Notes under the pieces: model-generated
Told to the model about the DNA's origin: nothing
Databases searched by the model: none
What the model saw: only the letters and a program-made list of their open reading frames with translations
Part shown: positions 36,338 to 51,300 of the stretch, piece by piece
Numbering within the stretch: the stretch's first letter is position 1
How the letters are laid out: each line of letters begins with the position of its first letter
Position numbers and translations under genes: made by a program
NCBI GenBank assembly: GCA_036768485.1
Contig: JAVLUZ010000819.1
Location: forward strand, 1 to 64,000
Length of the DNA stretch: 64,000 nucleotides
Direction of reading: 5' to 3'
Source: Mermis nigrescens
Taxonomy: Eukaryota; Nematoda; Enoplea; Mermithida; Mermithidae

Positions 36338-39300
36338 GTAAGCATTTTTTGGCACTTGTGCGATAGAAGAAAAAGAAGAAGAAAATTTATTCGGTAAAAG
36401 TATTGAAAAAAGACACATAAAATTAGGTAAAAATGCATTGTCAATGTGAGCATAATACACGGTCTGCATAAAACAAAGTATAATAATACAATAATAATAC
36501 AAATTTTATTGCAAAGTCAATGAAACAGGTAAAATACACATAAACACGGCAAAATACGAAGAATAAATAATCATCGCTAGTTTCACTGGCTGCAATAGCT
36601 CCATGATACATTAAAGCATACTGGTTGGAGCCGAAATTTTTTACTTGAGGTAATCTTTAACCCTGGTCTGAAAGATATTTGCCGAAGAAGAACAAATAAT
36701 CGCATCTGGGAGAGAATTCCATAGATATAGGACTCTATTTGGAAAAGAGTTTTTTTAACATCTACACGAAATTTTTCACCTTTAAGTTTTAAACTATTAA
36801 CAGCTCGAGTTTTAGATGACTGTGTAAGTGTGAAAAAATCATCAGGATCAATTTGTATATATCCATTGAAAATTTTATATATCATAGATAAATCAAAAAC
36901 AACTCTACGAAATTCCAGAGAGTCTAATTCTAAAATCTGAAGCCGACGTTCATATGGTATATCACTAAATTTAAGAATACGTTTGGTAAAATATTTTTGA
37001 ACTTTTTCTATATTTTTTGTATCACATTTCTTATATGGATTCCAAATAGTTGTATTAAATTCTAAAAGGGGGCGAATAAATTGCTTGAAAGCTAAAATTA
37101 ATGCTTCTGTATTCTTAATCTGAAATGATCGAAAAATAAGTGATAATCGAAAGTAAGCGTTTTTGACTATATTTTTTATATGAGGAGAAAAATTCAAAGT
37201 TTCATTTAAAGTAATACCTAAATCCAGAACCCCAATATTAGTAGGAAGAAGTTTTTTATCATTTATAAAATAATCAAAGCGAGGATTATTATGACCAAAG
37301 TAAAGGACTTGACATTTAGATACTGATAGGGGTAATTGCCATAACTCAGACCATTTGATAATATCAGTAAGAAGTTTTTGTAAAAGAAAAAATCCACTGA
37401 TTTAGCATATATTTTAATATCATCCGCGAAAAGCATAATTTTTGTTTTTTCACTAATGCAAAGGTTTGTAATATCATTAATGTAAAGTAAGAATAAAACA
37501 GGTTGGTTGGTACCAGGAGCGTAAGGCACAATGCTCTTACGTACGCCCCTTAAGATAAACACCTAAATCAATTTCCGAAATCATATTTCTGAAAGCTATT
37601 CGGTTATTACAGTCAACTGTATTTTGCGGGAGAATGTTCCAAATTTAAGCCACCATGTTCGCAGAGTCATGTTTTCTTCAATCTAAACGTGATTGTTTGA
37701 TGAACAGTTTCAGGCTAAAGTTTCTAATATGGTTCTGTCACCGATTCTCCTAATTCCGAAAATTATTTCAAAAGACACTTTCTTAGAGGCCGCAGAATAT
37801 ACTTCGATTTATTGCGTTGCTTAGAGAAAGTGTGATTTTTAGCAGATTTTGCAACTTTAGGTAGCTTTTTCCTAGTCCCCTCCTTTAACATCCTTAATAA
37901 TCCACAATTCCATTGTATGTTAATCTTTTTTGTTCCATCGGAGCATTTTTCTTTGCTAGTAATATATTCCCTCCTAAGGCTATTGGTGCACGCCTTATTA
38001 ATTCATTTTTGTGGTGCGCTTTTTCGTTCTTTATTTCAAAATTGTAGTATAATTAATGTTGGCATGTAATAGAATAAATTATCGGCCAAGTGCCATCTTG
38101 ATGGTTTTTAACGGACACATTTGTATAATATTATTTTTTACATAGCTCAAAATAAATCAATGCAATTTTAGCTTATTGGAAGCATCATCATTATTTAGGT
38201 TCGGCTTTCAAGGAAACAAGACATTTTTAGCTTTTACAAGCAATACGTCTTGATGTCCTTGCAGAACATGCTTTACTTAATAAGAGACTAGATTTAAGAC
38301 AGGTACATGGGCGGCCCTAAAATTATGGGGTGTCAAAATTTTTCGAAGGTCAAAAAGCGTGTCCAAAATTTGTGCTAGGGGCAAAGAACATAATTTTTCT
38401 CTGCTTCTTATTTGAGTTTATCTGTTGGCTTCAACAAATGGCGAAAAAACGAGTTTATCTGTTGGCTTCAACAAATGGCGAAAAAACGACCTCTCGGTGT
38501 TTGGATTTAAGCCCTATTAGAGTCTTAAACATTCACTGCAGCTCGAACCCATCAAACTCCTACTTTTTCTGGAAATAGAGAAGTAGTAAAAATTTTTTAC
38601 ATCTAGATTACTAATATTCCTGTACCGTGATTCGAATTAGGAACAAAACTGTTCCTTGAAAAGAATTGAACCTAGTCCTATTTGGACCTAGGGCTCTCCA
38701 ACAATTTTGAACGAACAGTATTAAATCTATTAAACGCTTAACTGTTCTTTATGACTCTAATGTCATCTTTTTTCGTTTCAGAAGTGCTATGAACATAAAC
38801 AATACAAGAATGGTCTGAAATTTGCTAAACAAATATTGAGCAATCCAAAGTTTGCTGAACATGGAGGTGAATAGGTTGAATTTCGATTCTGTTTACGATT
38901 TTCTTCACGTTTATGTATATACGTACATCATGCAGTCATGTGGTTATTGATTGTAATTACATATTAATGCATTATGAATCGGTCTATTATTATGTTGTAT
39001 ACAGGTTTCCGCTACGTAAAAGCTTATTTTAAAAAAGCTGCGCGTATAATAATTTAAAAATTTAAAAAGGCGTTCGCATCAGTTAATAAGATTTTGTAAT
39101 GGATTGTTAGTAAATTCGAGCAAAATTATTTCTGTGGTCATACTTAGGCATGTAGCTGAAAAATTATTGCGTGGAATGCACGTTAATTTTGGTGATCCAT
39201 ATTTCTAATTTTTAACAAACTGAACGTGCTTAATAATTGCAATTTCGTAATAAGAGTGTTAATTGAAATTGACAAGGAGCTCAATTGTATTAGATGACTG

Positions 39301-42300
39301 CAAAAAATCTTCAAAAACCTTGATAAAAAGGTTGATTACGAATTGACGGATTTAATTCGTTAGTTGATGGGTTGATTAATTTGAGCGACGGATTCCTTTT
39401 TAATCCTTTTTGCCTTTCCCAAGGTTCGTGCATGTGGAGAGGGATTTATATGTGATATTTTACGGTAAATCTTAGGTTTTAATTTATATTTTTCCGTTAT
39501 CCTAGGAATTTGGGCATATACATGTAAGAGAGGGGATGAGGAATGCCCCCACTTAAAGTCGGCCGTCCGCCTATCCCTCCGAAGTCAGAAAATTTTTACC
39601 CCGTCTATTTTTGGCGAAGTTTTGCGTCTTTTGGCCATTTTTAGGTCCGTTTTTGCCATTTTTTGGCCTTGAATTGGAGGTCATTCACCCCATCTCTAAA
39701 ATGACCGGAAACCACCCCTTAAAAATTAGAGCTGTTACTTATATGGATTTGGGCACTTGTTCCTTGTGAGTCAATTATTTATTAAATTCTACCTGTCCAA
39801 GCTGCATTTTACTGTTTTTCCTTATTTATAAAGGCCTATATCTAGGACTTCATTTCATGGTAGGTGTGAATCACAAATTGTTGGAGCAGGTTATTCGAAT
39901 GTACGACAAAATCTTAGCAAGTTTGAGTTTTTCTGTACGACCTATAATAGAAAAAACTCCAAAACATTGAAATTTTTTTCCTTACGAGTAATTTAAAAAG
40001 CAGCATTGTTTTGCAATATTTGCCTTACTCGCTCATATATAATTATAAAAAATATTTTATACTAAATAAAAACTGTTTATCTGCTCAAAATTTTACCTGA
40101 GTTTTACTCTCCGAAACTTCTAAATTTTTCAAAATTGTCTCCAAGCATTACAAAAATATGGATGTGTGTACATGAATACAGAAAATTTTTAATGACTGGG
40201 AAATTATTCTATTTTTTTAATGAACTTTGACTTTCAATTTAATTCATTGGGAATCTTTGTGAGACGAATTTTTTCATTCTGCGGACGACCTCACCCCTGA
40301 ATACAGATCATTATTTGGCATTTATATACTAGGGATATCTCAAGCCCCAGTGCCGGGGCTTATGTCCCGGGCCGGGGCTAAAACATTTGTAATTAATTGC
40401 AAAACTCTAAGATTTTCTTTCAAAATCAATCATGGAAATTATGAGAAACCAAAGAAATGGTATATTTAAGAGCACTGACGAATTCAAGTGGCAAAATTTG
40501 ATCGCTAAATTGTATCTAGAGCTCAAATGTAGATTTGGACCCAACTTAAGCAATTTAAATTCAGCGTATTCGCTTTACTTTTAAATAATTATTACTAAAT
40601 CTATTAATATTTATTTTTAATATTACTATTATTATATCATTGGCAAGAAAAAGATGTTTAAAATGTGTACATCCATGATTTTTATGGCTTGGTACAGTTG
40701 GAAGACACGACTAATTCGGAATAAAAAAATGTAGAATCGGGAGTAAATAAGTTCAAGTGATCACTTATAGGGTTAGCATGCATTAGTATGCATAACATCT
40801 TGCCCCGGCTAAAAAGCCTGCCCTTGGACATCCATATTATATACCTTTTCATCATCTCCTGTTTGTATGTTTTCATAGAGACACTGGCCATGAAAGGCTT
40901 GATATTAAACTGCATGGGCAAAAAGGATGAAGCGTACGAACATGTCAAAAAGGGCCTACAAAAGGATTTGCGTTCCCACGTGTGCTGGCACGTGTATGGT
41001 CTCTTGCAAAGATCTGATAAAAAATATGACGAAGCGATCAAAGCTTATAGGAATGCCCTGAAAATCGATAAAGTTAGTTTCACCGCGTTATGCTTGCGAT
41101 TTGAGAAAAATTTCGATTTAAATATGTGATTAGGTCAGTGTTTTTTTTGTATTCGGCAAAGATTTTTCCCGATGTACAAAGACGTGGAGATCGTCTTTGT
41201 GCGTGTACAAAGATTTTTGGGAAGACAAAAACTGCAGAAAAAGGTTTGAAATTCGCAAGAATTTTCGGCGCTTCGCGCCGAAATGAGTAATTGTGTGTTC
41301 TATATATCTTTATAATGTCAGAAATTGCATTTCAAAAGAAAAAATGTCAACCTTTTCGGCGCTTCGCGCCGTTTTGAGACGATTGTTAGTGACTTTTCCC
41401 TCAGAAACCCAGAAATTAGCTGAAATACACTACCAAAGATCGAACAACTCTGTTTTTGCCACACTAAAATCTCTACCATACCATATTATACAGTGGTCGC
41501 CATGAAAGATGACGCGCCATCATACTCAGAATTATAATGGATGGTGTGTCGCAAGCGCCGCGTTACGTCCATCATGCGCCATCATCTCTTTTTCTATTCA
41601 GCGCCATTAACTCATCATCCCGTTAATCTGGCGATGCGGACGGCGCAATTCAGCCATTAATAGCACCAACAAGAAGGAAGCGCGGCAGCATTCTTGTGCG
41701 CGCTTCCTTGTTGGCGCTATTAATAGCTAAATTGCGCCGTCCTCATCGCCAGATTAACGGGATGATGGAGGTTAATGGCGCTGAATAGAAAAAGATGATG
41801 GCGCATGATGGACGTAACGCGGCGCTCGCAACGCACCATCCATTAAAATTCTGAGGGTGATGGCGCGTCATCTTTCATGGCGACCACTGTAGTACCCAAA
41901 AATTTGTGTGTACAAAATGTACAAAGACTTTTAGGGACCATCTTTGTACATGTGCAAACGGACCTTGTATAAAAAATACTGGATTGAGTAAATAAGAATT
42001 TATAAAAACTCGCGATAATTTTCCGAAAGGAATCTAAATTCCAATCATTCATTGCGAAGCCCTAATGCTCGATAAGTTGAAAAACTGAAAATTCAGGTTT
42101 GCCAGAATAAGTTTTTCGGCTTATCTTCAAAATTTGTTTTTTACGCTACACGGCAAACTGTATATATTTAATTGGTTTGTTTTATATAAATATGAAGATT
42201 TACTAGTACTTAATAAGCAATTTTAGTAAGCCGAGAAACTATCATCAATTGACGTTACTAATTCGCGATTGAAAATTCGTAATAAAGGTGTTTTTAAGCG

Positions 42301-45300
42301 TTTTTAGCTGTCTATTTGCTCAAAAGTGTCAAATTTTCGGTGCTTCGCGCTATATTACCCATGTTTTGACTAAATTTTTTTTTCAATTTGTCCGACTTTT
42401 TCGATTTTTTTGAATTTTTTTATGTTTTACTGCTCTACAAAGATGGAGCATTATCAGAAAAGTCGAAAACGATATTTTTGACGCATACCCAGATTTCACC
42501 CCCCCCAGAATTCCTATACTATGCATGTCTAGTAATAACTAAAAGCCCTTGTTTGTTCGTTAATATGTCAACAATAAAGAAATTTTTTATTATGTCTCCT
42601 GACCTTTGAAACACGTTTACAAACTTGATTATATTACTTTTCGAGCCATTCTTGTCTTACACATCTGATATTTTACATTCCTCAGCTTTCTTTAAAGTAT
42701 AACATACATACTTCTAACAGGGGGATAAGGGAGAGCCGAAAAATTGTTGACCCTCTCCAGACGTGCACAGTATGGGAAATCTAGGGGGATTTTAAAGTGC
42801 CTTTTTGGATCCTAAACTGGTGAGTGCGCTTCAAAAAACAATGTTGTTTGGCGTTTCTGACAATACCCCGTCTTTCTAGAGCATAAGAACGTGAAAAAAA
42901 TTTCAAAAAAATCAAAAAAGTGGCGCGAAGCACTAAAGATTTGGCATTTTGGAGCAAATAGGTAGCTAAAAACGCTTTAAAAACTCCTTTTTCTACGAAT
43001 TTTCACAAAAATTTTGGAAACTTTTGAAAAATCGCGAATTCTGGGGCGCGAGTGAAAAGGTTTCTGGTGGAGGGGTGAAACCCCCGAAGCCACAAGATCA
43101 CGTATGCCCCATCCCCCGATTTTTGGAAAAAATTGAATTCCTTAGCCGTTTCTAGGTGTTTTTGGCCAAAAATTGAAGGTCATTCATCCCCCACTTCCCC
43201 CGCTTAATACCCCATAAGAATGGCCGGGGAACCCCGAGCCCTGACCCGAATTTCTGGCCGTTACACGTATGGTCTTATATGTACATACATAGTGCAACGA
43301 TGAGCTTGAAGATTTGACCAGTTTATTCGCTGCTGATTAAACCTTCAGTTAATATACATACTAATGTTTATTGCTAATGAACAATAGTTAACCGAGTCAT
43401 CAGTTATTGGCGTTAATTTGTTAATTAATAATATTTTATGTTGATCGGTTTTAATGTTATTCCAGGAAAACTTGCAAATCTTGCGAGATTTATCCTTGCT
43501 GCAGCTCCAGATGCGTGACTTAGAAGGATATAAGGTACCAGTTTTGTTTCTGAAATCCTGAAATACAATAATAAACAGAATTTGCTAGGTATTTTATGTA
43601 TTTACTTTGATTTAGAAAAATGGTTTGCCTTAAGGAATAATGTGTTTAATTATTCGTGCTTAAATTTATGTCGCTATACGAAGAAAATTTAATCGAAAAT
43701 TTATCTGTTTAATTTTAAAGTTGGCTTTTTTGGTGTTTTAATCTTATACTGTTTTGTGTTTACTGTAGCAAATCGAGCTTTTATAAATTTGCAGTCTCTA
43801 ATGCGTGTTTAGTGCTTCCCTTCTATTCAATTTTTTAGAGGACATTGCTACAACCTGCCTATTTTAATAATGCATCAAGATTTCAGAAATAATCATAAAA
43901 TGTATAATTTTTCTAAGAGTCTGAAATAAATAATTAATTCATGGGTTTTTGTACCGGATGAAAACTTTCAGGCTCCGTAAAAAGTTTTTTTAATAAAAAG
44001 TTTACACTTTTGTTTAAAGATTTGATTGCTTCTTTATGTTTAGGCTATGTACATTCAGTTTCTAAGCGCGTTGGTCTTTATTGCCAGATTGAATTAAGTT
44101 AAAATTCGTAAAAACTTGAAGATGAATTAATATCATTACACGCATATTACACACGTACATAGATGCACAAAATCAGGGTCTGCAGGGGATTAATCGAGAT
44201 CAGGAAATTTAGTCTTCATGCTATTTGAAGGGCGAGAATGATCAAATTAGCATGTATAAAATGCTTTTCTCTTTGTAAAAATACCGTGTTTTTGACACAT
44301 CTAGTCCATTTCGACTGCATTATAGCACTTTTAATCTTTTAATTATAAAAATATAAAAATTCTTCAATCCGACCGAAGAAATTCAGATTTTTAGACCATT
44401 TTGGCACGATTTTGGAAGCGTTTAAAGAATTTTGATATAACGTATAAATGTAGTCAAAAGATGAGTTTTTTGGGCGAGGCGCCGAAAATTTGACATTTTT
44501 GAGCAAATATATGTGTTGATGAGCCAAAAGCGCTCAAAACAGCTTTTTTCTATTATGAATTTTTAGGAATCTTCAGGAAAATCTCGATTTCTGGGAGAAG
44601 TGAAAAAATTCCTGAGGAGGGGCTGAAAACTTTTCTGGGAAGGGGATGGGTGAAATCCCCACCCCCTCTTCCGCCACCCCTCCCGGTCATGTGCGGTAAC
44701 ACTGTTTTAGACAGCAAGTGGTTCGTAGGATACCGACTGGCAACTTGTACATATTTCGTTGAAGAACGTACAAATCCAACAATAAATACATAAAAATATC
44801 TTTGTAGTATACATAAGTTTGTAGAGAAAATTTTGATTGTACAAAGAGTTTCTTGAGGCATTTGTGTGTACGTACACGTACGAAAAGGCTCGTGAGAAAA
44901 TGGAGTGTTAATTCATGATCATTAAATTTGAAAGATTGGCCGAGACAATTTCATGCTCATTCATCCGAAATGCTGTCATATTTTCTAAATGCAGTAGATT
45001 TGATGGAATAATTGTGAAAAATGCTTAGAAAGGCCCGGAAAATTTAATATTTCCTGAATTCTGTTGAATACGGCCTATCGATATTATTTATTATTATGAA
45101 TATGAGAATTTTTGTTGGGTACATATACACTCCAGTTTTTTTTGTACAAGGTCCGTTTGTACATGTACAAAGATGGTCCCTAAAAGTCTTTGTACATTTT
45201 GTACACACAAATTTTTGGGTACTATAATTTGGTACTGTAGCGATCTTAGTATGGTTAAAACAGCGTTGTTCGACATTTGGTAGTGTATTTTGGCTAATAT

Positions 45301-48300
45301 CTGAGTCTCTAAGGGCCAAAAATCATAAAGAATCGTCTTGAAACGGCGCGATGCGCCGGAAAATTAGACATTTTTTCTTTTGAAATGCAATTACTGCCAT
45401 TATAAAGATATATAGAACACACAATTACTCATTTCGGCGCGAAGCGCCGAGAATTTTTGCGAATTTTAGTCCTTTTTTGCAATTTTTATCTGCCCAATAA
45501 TCTTTGTACATGTACAAAGACGGTCCCGAAAAGTCTTTGTACACCCGGGAAAATCTTTGCCGTGCACAAAAAAACCATGTTTTGCTCTTGCAACCAGCTA
45601 AGCAATTCTTTTATTATTGCCCTTCAATTTGGTCTTTTGTACTGTAGGAAACGAGGTACCGACTTTTCACCTTGAGGCCGACCCAAAAAGCTTCTTGGAT
45701 AACCTTTGCTATTGCGCATCATCTGTTGGAAGATTACGACACGGCCTTGAAATTGATTGAGGAATACCGCCGAACGCAACAACAGCAGGTACATATATTA
45801 CCTCGTACATTTAACAGGCGGATGGGCCACCACCCTACGTTGGTCGTCCCCCAACCTCAAAAGCCAAAAAAATTTCGAACCCTCTTTTTGGAAAAAACTC
45901 GCTTTTTTTATACCACGTTTAGGTTTTTAAACCATTTTGGTAAAAAAATCGAAGGTCCCCCAGGCTAAACATAATCGGAGGGACCCTCACACAAAATTCC
46001 GAACCGTTCCTTGTATGCCGGGGCGTTAACCAGGCTTTTATTTAGAAAGGGGCGAAATTTTTGAAGTCCTATACATATCTAGAGAACCATTAGGAGATAT
46101 GTATGCGAAAATAATGACATTTTTGAGCTTTTCTCGACGAGATCTATGCCATGGAGAATAAAAGGATTGAAAAACTTACTTGCTTGATTTCAAACTTGGA
46201 TATCAAAACTCTATCCTTTAACCAATCTACACGACTAATTTCTCGATGTAAAGTTGTTGACTCCTAGACATTTCGGAATTCTTCTTTTTTGCATTCAATT
46301 TTGCGGTTTTACAAAGAAATTAATGCAGAAAATAGTAAATCGGCTTGAAGCGCCGAAATCTTCTGACATATTAGCTATTTTAAAGTTAAATCTGGGCTTC
46401 TAAGGTAATAAATGAGATATAAAATAAGAAATCCGGCGCGAAGCGCCGCTAAATTTTGAGTTTAGTACCTCAAAGTGTGCTAAAACGCATTTTGGCTGTC
46501 CTTTTAGCAGACTTCGAGAATTTTTAATTTTTTTCTGTTGGACCCTTAAGGACAAATAAAAATATTTTTTTCCATTTCGGGGGGGCGCCTTCCCCTCCCG
46601 CCCAATGGCTGGTTACGCCCCTGCTAGTATATATCGCCTTCATTTATTTGATAATCTGATTATAATGCAAATTATTGTATCGAAAAATTATATTTACATG
46701 TATAATGGCAAAAAAGCACCTAGAAATGACTTAAAACGCAAGTTTCTGCTTCCAAGTCGGGGAATAGTGAAAAATTCTACTTGGGGCCGACCTTGGATGA
46801 TAGATGCCTAAACCTTGCTGTTACATACTTGTGGAGGATTTATATAATCAGGCGCGTATCTTTAGGGGAAATGGGGGTGTTCGGACCCTCCTCAAATTCA
46901 GAAGAATCGGAAAAATAGGACTTTTTAAACGTTGTTTTGTGCTATTTTTGGCTCTTTTGGGCTTAGTCCCCCCAAAATTGGTGTTGATCCCCCTCAAAAT
47001 AGGACGGCCAGCTACGTGCCTGTATGCAATGTATGCAGCAGGAGCTTGAAAGTAGAAGCAACTGATCACTATGTAATACTTTTTAAAAATGAGCTTGCTA
47101 AGCGAGAGTTGTAAACCAACAGAAACTTAAAGTTTAAACATATCATTATTTGCTACAGGAAAGCTAATTCAGGGTGATAGCTTATCTGCTATTCACAAAC
47201 ATATCTCAAATAGCAATCATTCAATTACATCAGATTGCTTCAAGGTTATTAGTCGAGCATCCAACTCTTTTGATCTTTTAATCAAGGAGTCATTATACAT
47301 AGCACGTGATCGTCCTATTCTCAACATTAGTATTTCATCATATCCTCTAAATTTGTTTTAATTTACTAAAATCCCACGTTTTTCATTTTCTTATAGTTTA
47401 AAATCTTTAATTCTCTTCATAATTTAATGGTATGTTTAAACTTTAAGTTTCTATTGGTTTACAACTCTCGCTTAGCAAGCTCATTTTTAAAAAGCTTGAA
47501 AGTAAATTTACATTTCAGCAAGATGCAGTAAAGGCGCTGGACCAAGAATACAGTGAACTCTTGTTGTATCAAAATCTAGTCTACCGTAATGCGAAGCGGT
47601 ATAAGGACGCCTATCAACACTTGGAAATGTACAGCAATAAAATTCTGGATAAACTTTGTTATCTGGAAACTAAAGGTACACAGATCTATGTACGAGTATA
47701 CATAAATGCAGGAGCGTACGCAGAATTTTTTCAGGGAAGGGGCGGTCCAAAATTAGTGACCTTATATTTCGGGATACATACGTTCGCCGGGGCACCAAAT
47801 AAAGTGCATTCTCTGACGTTTCCGAATATACTCTATCCGTTAAGGTCATAAAATTCAAACAATTACAACAAAATTTATTTTCTCAATAAGCTATTAAAAA
47901 TGACGTGTTTTTGGCCGCGCTTGGGCCTAAATTAACGAAAATAATAATTCTACTGCGCGCAGCGTCGAAAATTTTGAGATTTTTTGATAAAACGATGCCA
48001 ATTTTCATGCATTTCCTTACCTCTCCCAAACTTTTTCTTGCGCTAAGGGGAGGGGCGGCCGCACCCGCCTCCTTCGTACGCCCATGCTTACATGCATCCT
48101 ATGTGCGTAATCTACACATTACTTAACTGACAAATTGATACCCATACAAATAAAATGACCTCAATTTAATTATCGACTACAACTAAAAATGTTATATAAT
48201 ACGTAAATAAATAAGATATGTGACCTACTACTGTACACAGTATGTTCACCTTTATCCATTGATCAAAATTTGCTTTAATTTCAAATTTAAAATGGAAACA

Positions 48301-51300
48301 GTATGTATGTATTTTCTTTATGAATTCGCTGCATATTTGCGTCATGCATTCAACCTTTGTTCTCTCATCGAAGAAAACGTATGCATTTTTTATTTGTCGA
48401 AAATTAGAAAGTCTATATTGCTCTCCTATGTCTATAATTTGCATTTCGTATGCACGAATGTCATTTGAATGGTACATAAGTTATGTTTATAAAATTTTTA
48501 TCTTGTGGACATATGTAGAATTATCTTTACAATTTATTTTACGTACATATGTGCATATATGAAACTATGCGATAACTACATAAATGTACTCTTTTAGCTG
48601 ACTTACTTATAAAATTAAATAGAAAAGATGAAGCTGTCGCTGTTTATCGCAAACTGATTGATCGTAATCCGGAAAACAGAGATTATTATCAGGGTTTAGA
48701 AGATTGTATCGGAGAAGGTGTAGAAAAATTGCAAATTAAATGTAATGTATGTATACCCAGGTTCGTGTCCAGGATAGGGCCAAGGGGGCGCACCATATTG
48801 TCAGGCAAAAATGCGACTCACTACTACAGTAATCTATTGACACCTGATGCGCAAGTTTGAACAACAGGAAACGAACGCACATAACGAAGAGACGTGACAA
48901 GTGAAGGGAACCGGTCCGAGCTCTGCACGTATGACTGCTAAATGAGGAGTCAGCGCTGATAAATGCTACTATTGGGTTCGCCCAATAGCACCGGTTTTGT
49001 ATGCATATGCGCACAAGCGATATATACAGCTGCACTATCCGGAAGACAGGTCAGTCCGAGCTGGTGACTATAACGAACATATCGTCAGCCTGTTAGGTGG
49101 TCGAAGTATATTGACCTAGATTATTGATTGAACTCGACTGACGTGCACAGAGACACGCGGAGTATATTACTAAATGAATATTATTACGGGGCTTGACAGA
49201 CGTACAATACACGGAGTGACCCATCTTATAATGAATTGGGAGTGCAATATATGGACACGGTCATAGTTTTCAGGTTATTGGAAAATCTCAAAATTAGCTT
49301 ATAGTAATTTTGCTACCTATACATATGTGATTATTTGGCATCTAGATGTATAATAAGAAAGTGTACTTGGTTCATTCTGAAAATGTTCACCTCAAACTGG
49401 TCTTGACGGTATGCTCAATGACTATAAGAACATACCGAGTAGTCAAAACCAAGTCAAACCAACCTCAGTTGGAATCACTGTTTTTTGTACAAGCCTTTGT
49501 ACATTCACAAAGATCTCCAGAAAAATTTTTGTTCCACCGAAAAAGTTTTTCATACATATAATATAAAGGTATACTATTAAATATACTCATTTTTCATTTT
49601 TGCATACTACATATCAGTCTGTGATCTTCGACCCACAAGCTGACCAAAAACATTTCGTCCTGAATCGCTTAATAATATTAGTCGGTGCGAAGCGCCGAAA
49701 TTTTTATCACTTTTTAATTAAATTTACACATAAAAATCTACTCAGAAAGCTAAAATAACTCGTATTACACAGTCAGAAATGGTGCAACAATGCAATAAGA
49801 TTAAATTCAATGCAAGATTAAAATAAACAAGTTAATTTTGTCTTCGAACGGTAGAAAACCGTGCAAAGTTTTTAAATAGTTCTTATTTTCGGCATAAAAT
49901 CTATATAAAACAGCAGAGATAGATGCAAAAGATGTTCCAGTCTGTACAAAGATGCTTGGAATTATAAACAATTGATTTTGGAGTGTTTAATGTCCGCGTT
50001 CTGGGAGACACTGCAATTACGATATCTGACTAAGGCGCCAAAATCTTTTTTAAAATTTTACTGAAAAATGCTCCAAAAAAAGCGTAAAGTTTGCCCCAAA
50101 AAGTCTTTGTATAATGAAAAAAGATGGCTCCAAAAATCTTTGTACGACGAGCCTCAAAATCTGTATCTCATACATAGAAAAACAGTGGTAATCGATTTTT
50201 AAAATGAACGAAGTACCTCCGTGCTGACAATTTAACTGCCCAAAAGAAAAAGCAATTTCATGAAATTGAAGTGGTAGACATAGGGAGAGAATGAGGATTT
50301 TTTTATTTGCCAACTAGCAATTTTTTTAAACTGATGCTGCAATATTCATTCTGCACCACTTAAGTAAACTGAGCACCCTGCACGCAGACTTACATATTCT
50401 ACTTAAGCACTCTTGTCAAAATTTTAAAACACCCTAAATCAGACAAAGCACGTAATCAATTTCCCAAAATTTGTAACTTGAGTTTTAAATACAGTATCTT
50501 GCGCTAGACCCTACCTAGTAAGATGAGAGCATCGTCGGAAACGTGACGCGTATCTACCATTTTTGGGCCCAAAAAGGCACTTTAAAATGACCCTTTCCAA
50601 AATTTCCAATTTTATGCATGTCTGACTATACCTATGTATGTAACATAGTTGTGATATTGAGATTTATTTTGATATAAGTATGTACTCGTATCGTTTTTTC
50701 AGCTGTAGAAAGTGCAGATTCGAATGAAGCGCTGGATATTCGACTTCGACACTACAGTGAACTATGCAAATCATACCCTAGGTCGCTAACTCCGAAGCGA
50801 ATTCCTCTCAATTTTACCCGAGGTTCGTAAAGCGTAATATTGTACATGTATTGTCTCACTGTTTCCGGATCAATTATAATTTTTTCTTTTTAAAATATCG
50901 AATTTAGACCAAAATTTTGAAAATTAATTGTTTGTTTGAAAGGATTCTTGATGGAGATTGAAAAGAAGATCATCTTATTGTCGAACCTACACATGAAACT
51001 AGGTAAAGTTGAGTCAACCTGTTTCTTCGTACACAATTCAATATTCTACTCGTTAAGCAACATACCTTGCAGGTATCTTCCTAATCTCTTGATACGTCTT
51101 AAACGGCCAAATGCAAAATTGTCGTATGTACATGCACACGGTCAAAGCTCTGGGAGGGGGTCATCCGAGTTTTCGGGATGGGGTTGATGAATAATTTTGA
51201 TACCTATTAATGTCAAATTTTCATACTTAATTAGCCGTACATCTTTGATTTTTGTGAATATTTATGGTTAAATTTGCATGAAAACAACAAAAAGGGCAAT

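Noticed and set aside
38330..38578. 82-codon plus-strand frame
   Set aside because: Driven by a 38-bp tandem duplication in NAA15 intron 1; no similarity to proteins.
41150..41240. CRISPR-like or regulatory operator array from repeated ctttgtac/gtacaaag palindromes
   Set aside because: The words belong to a dispersed MITE family with target duplications, not to a local regular array.
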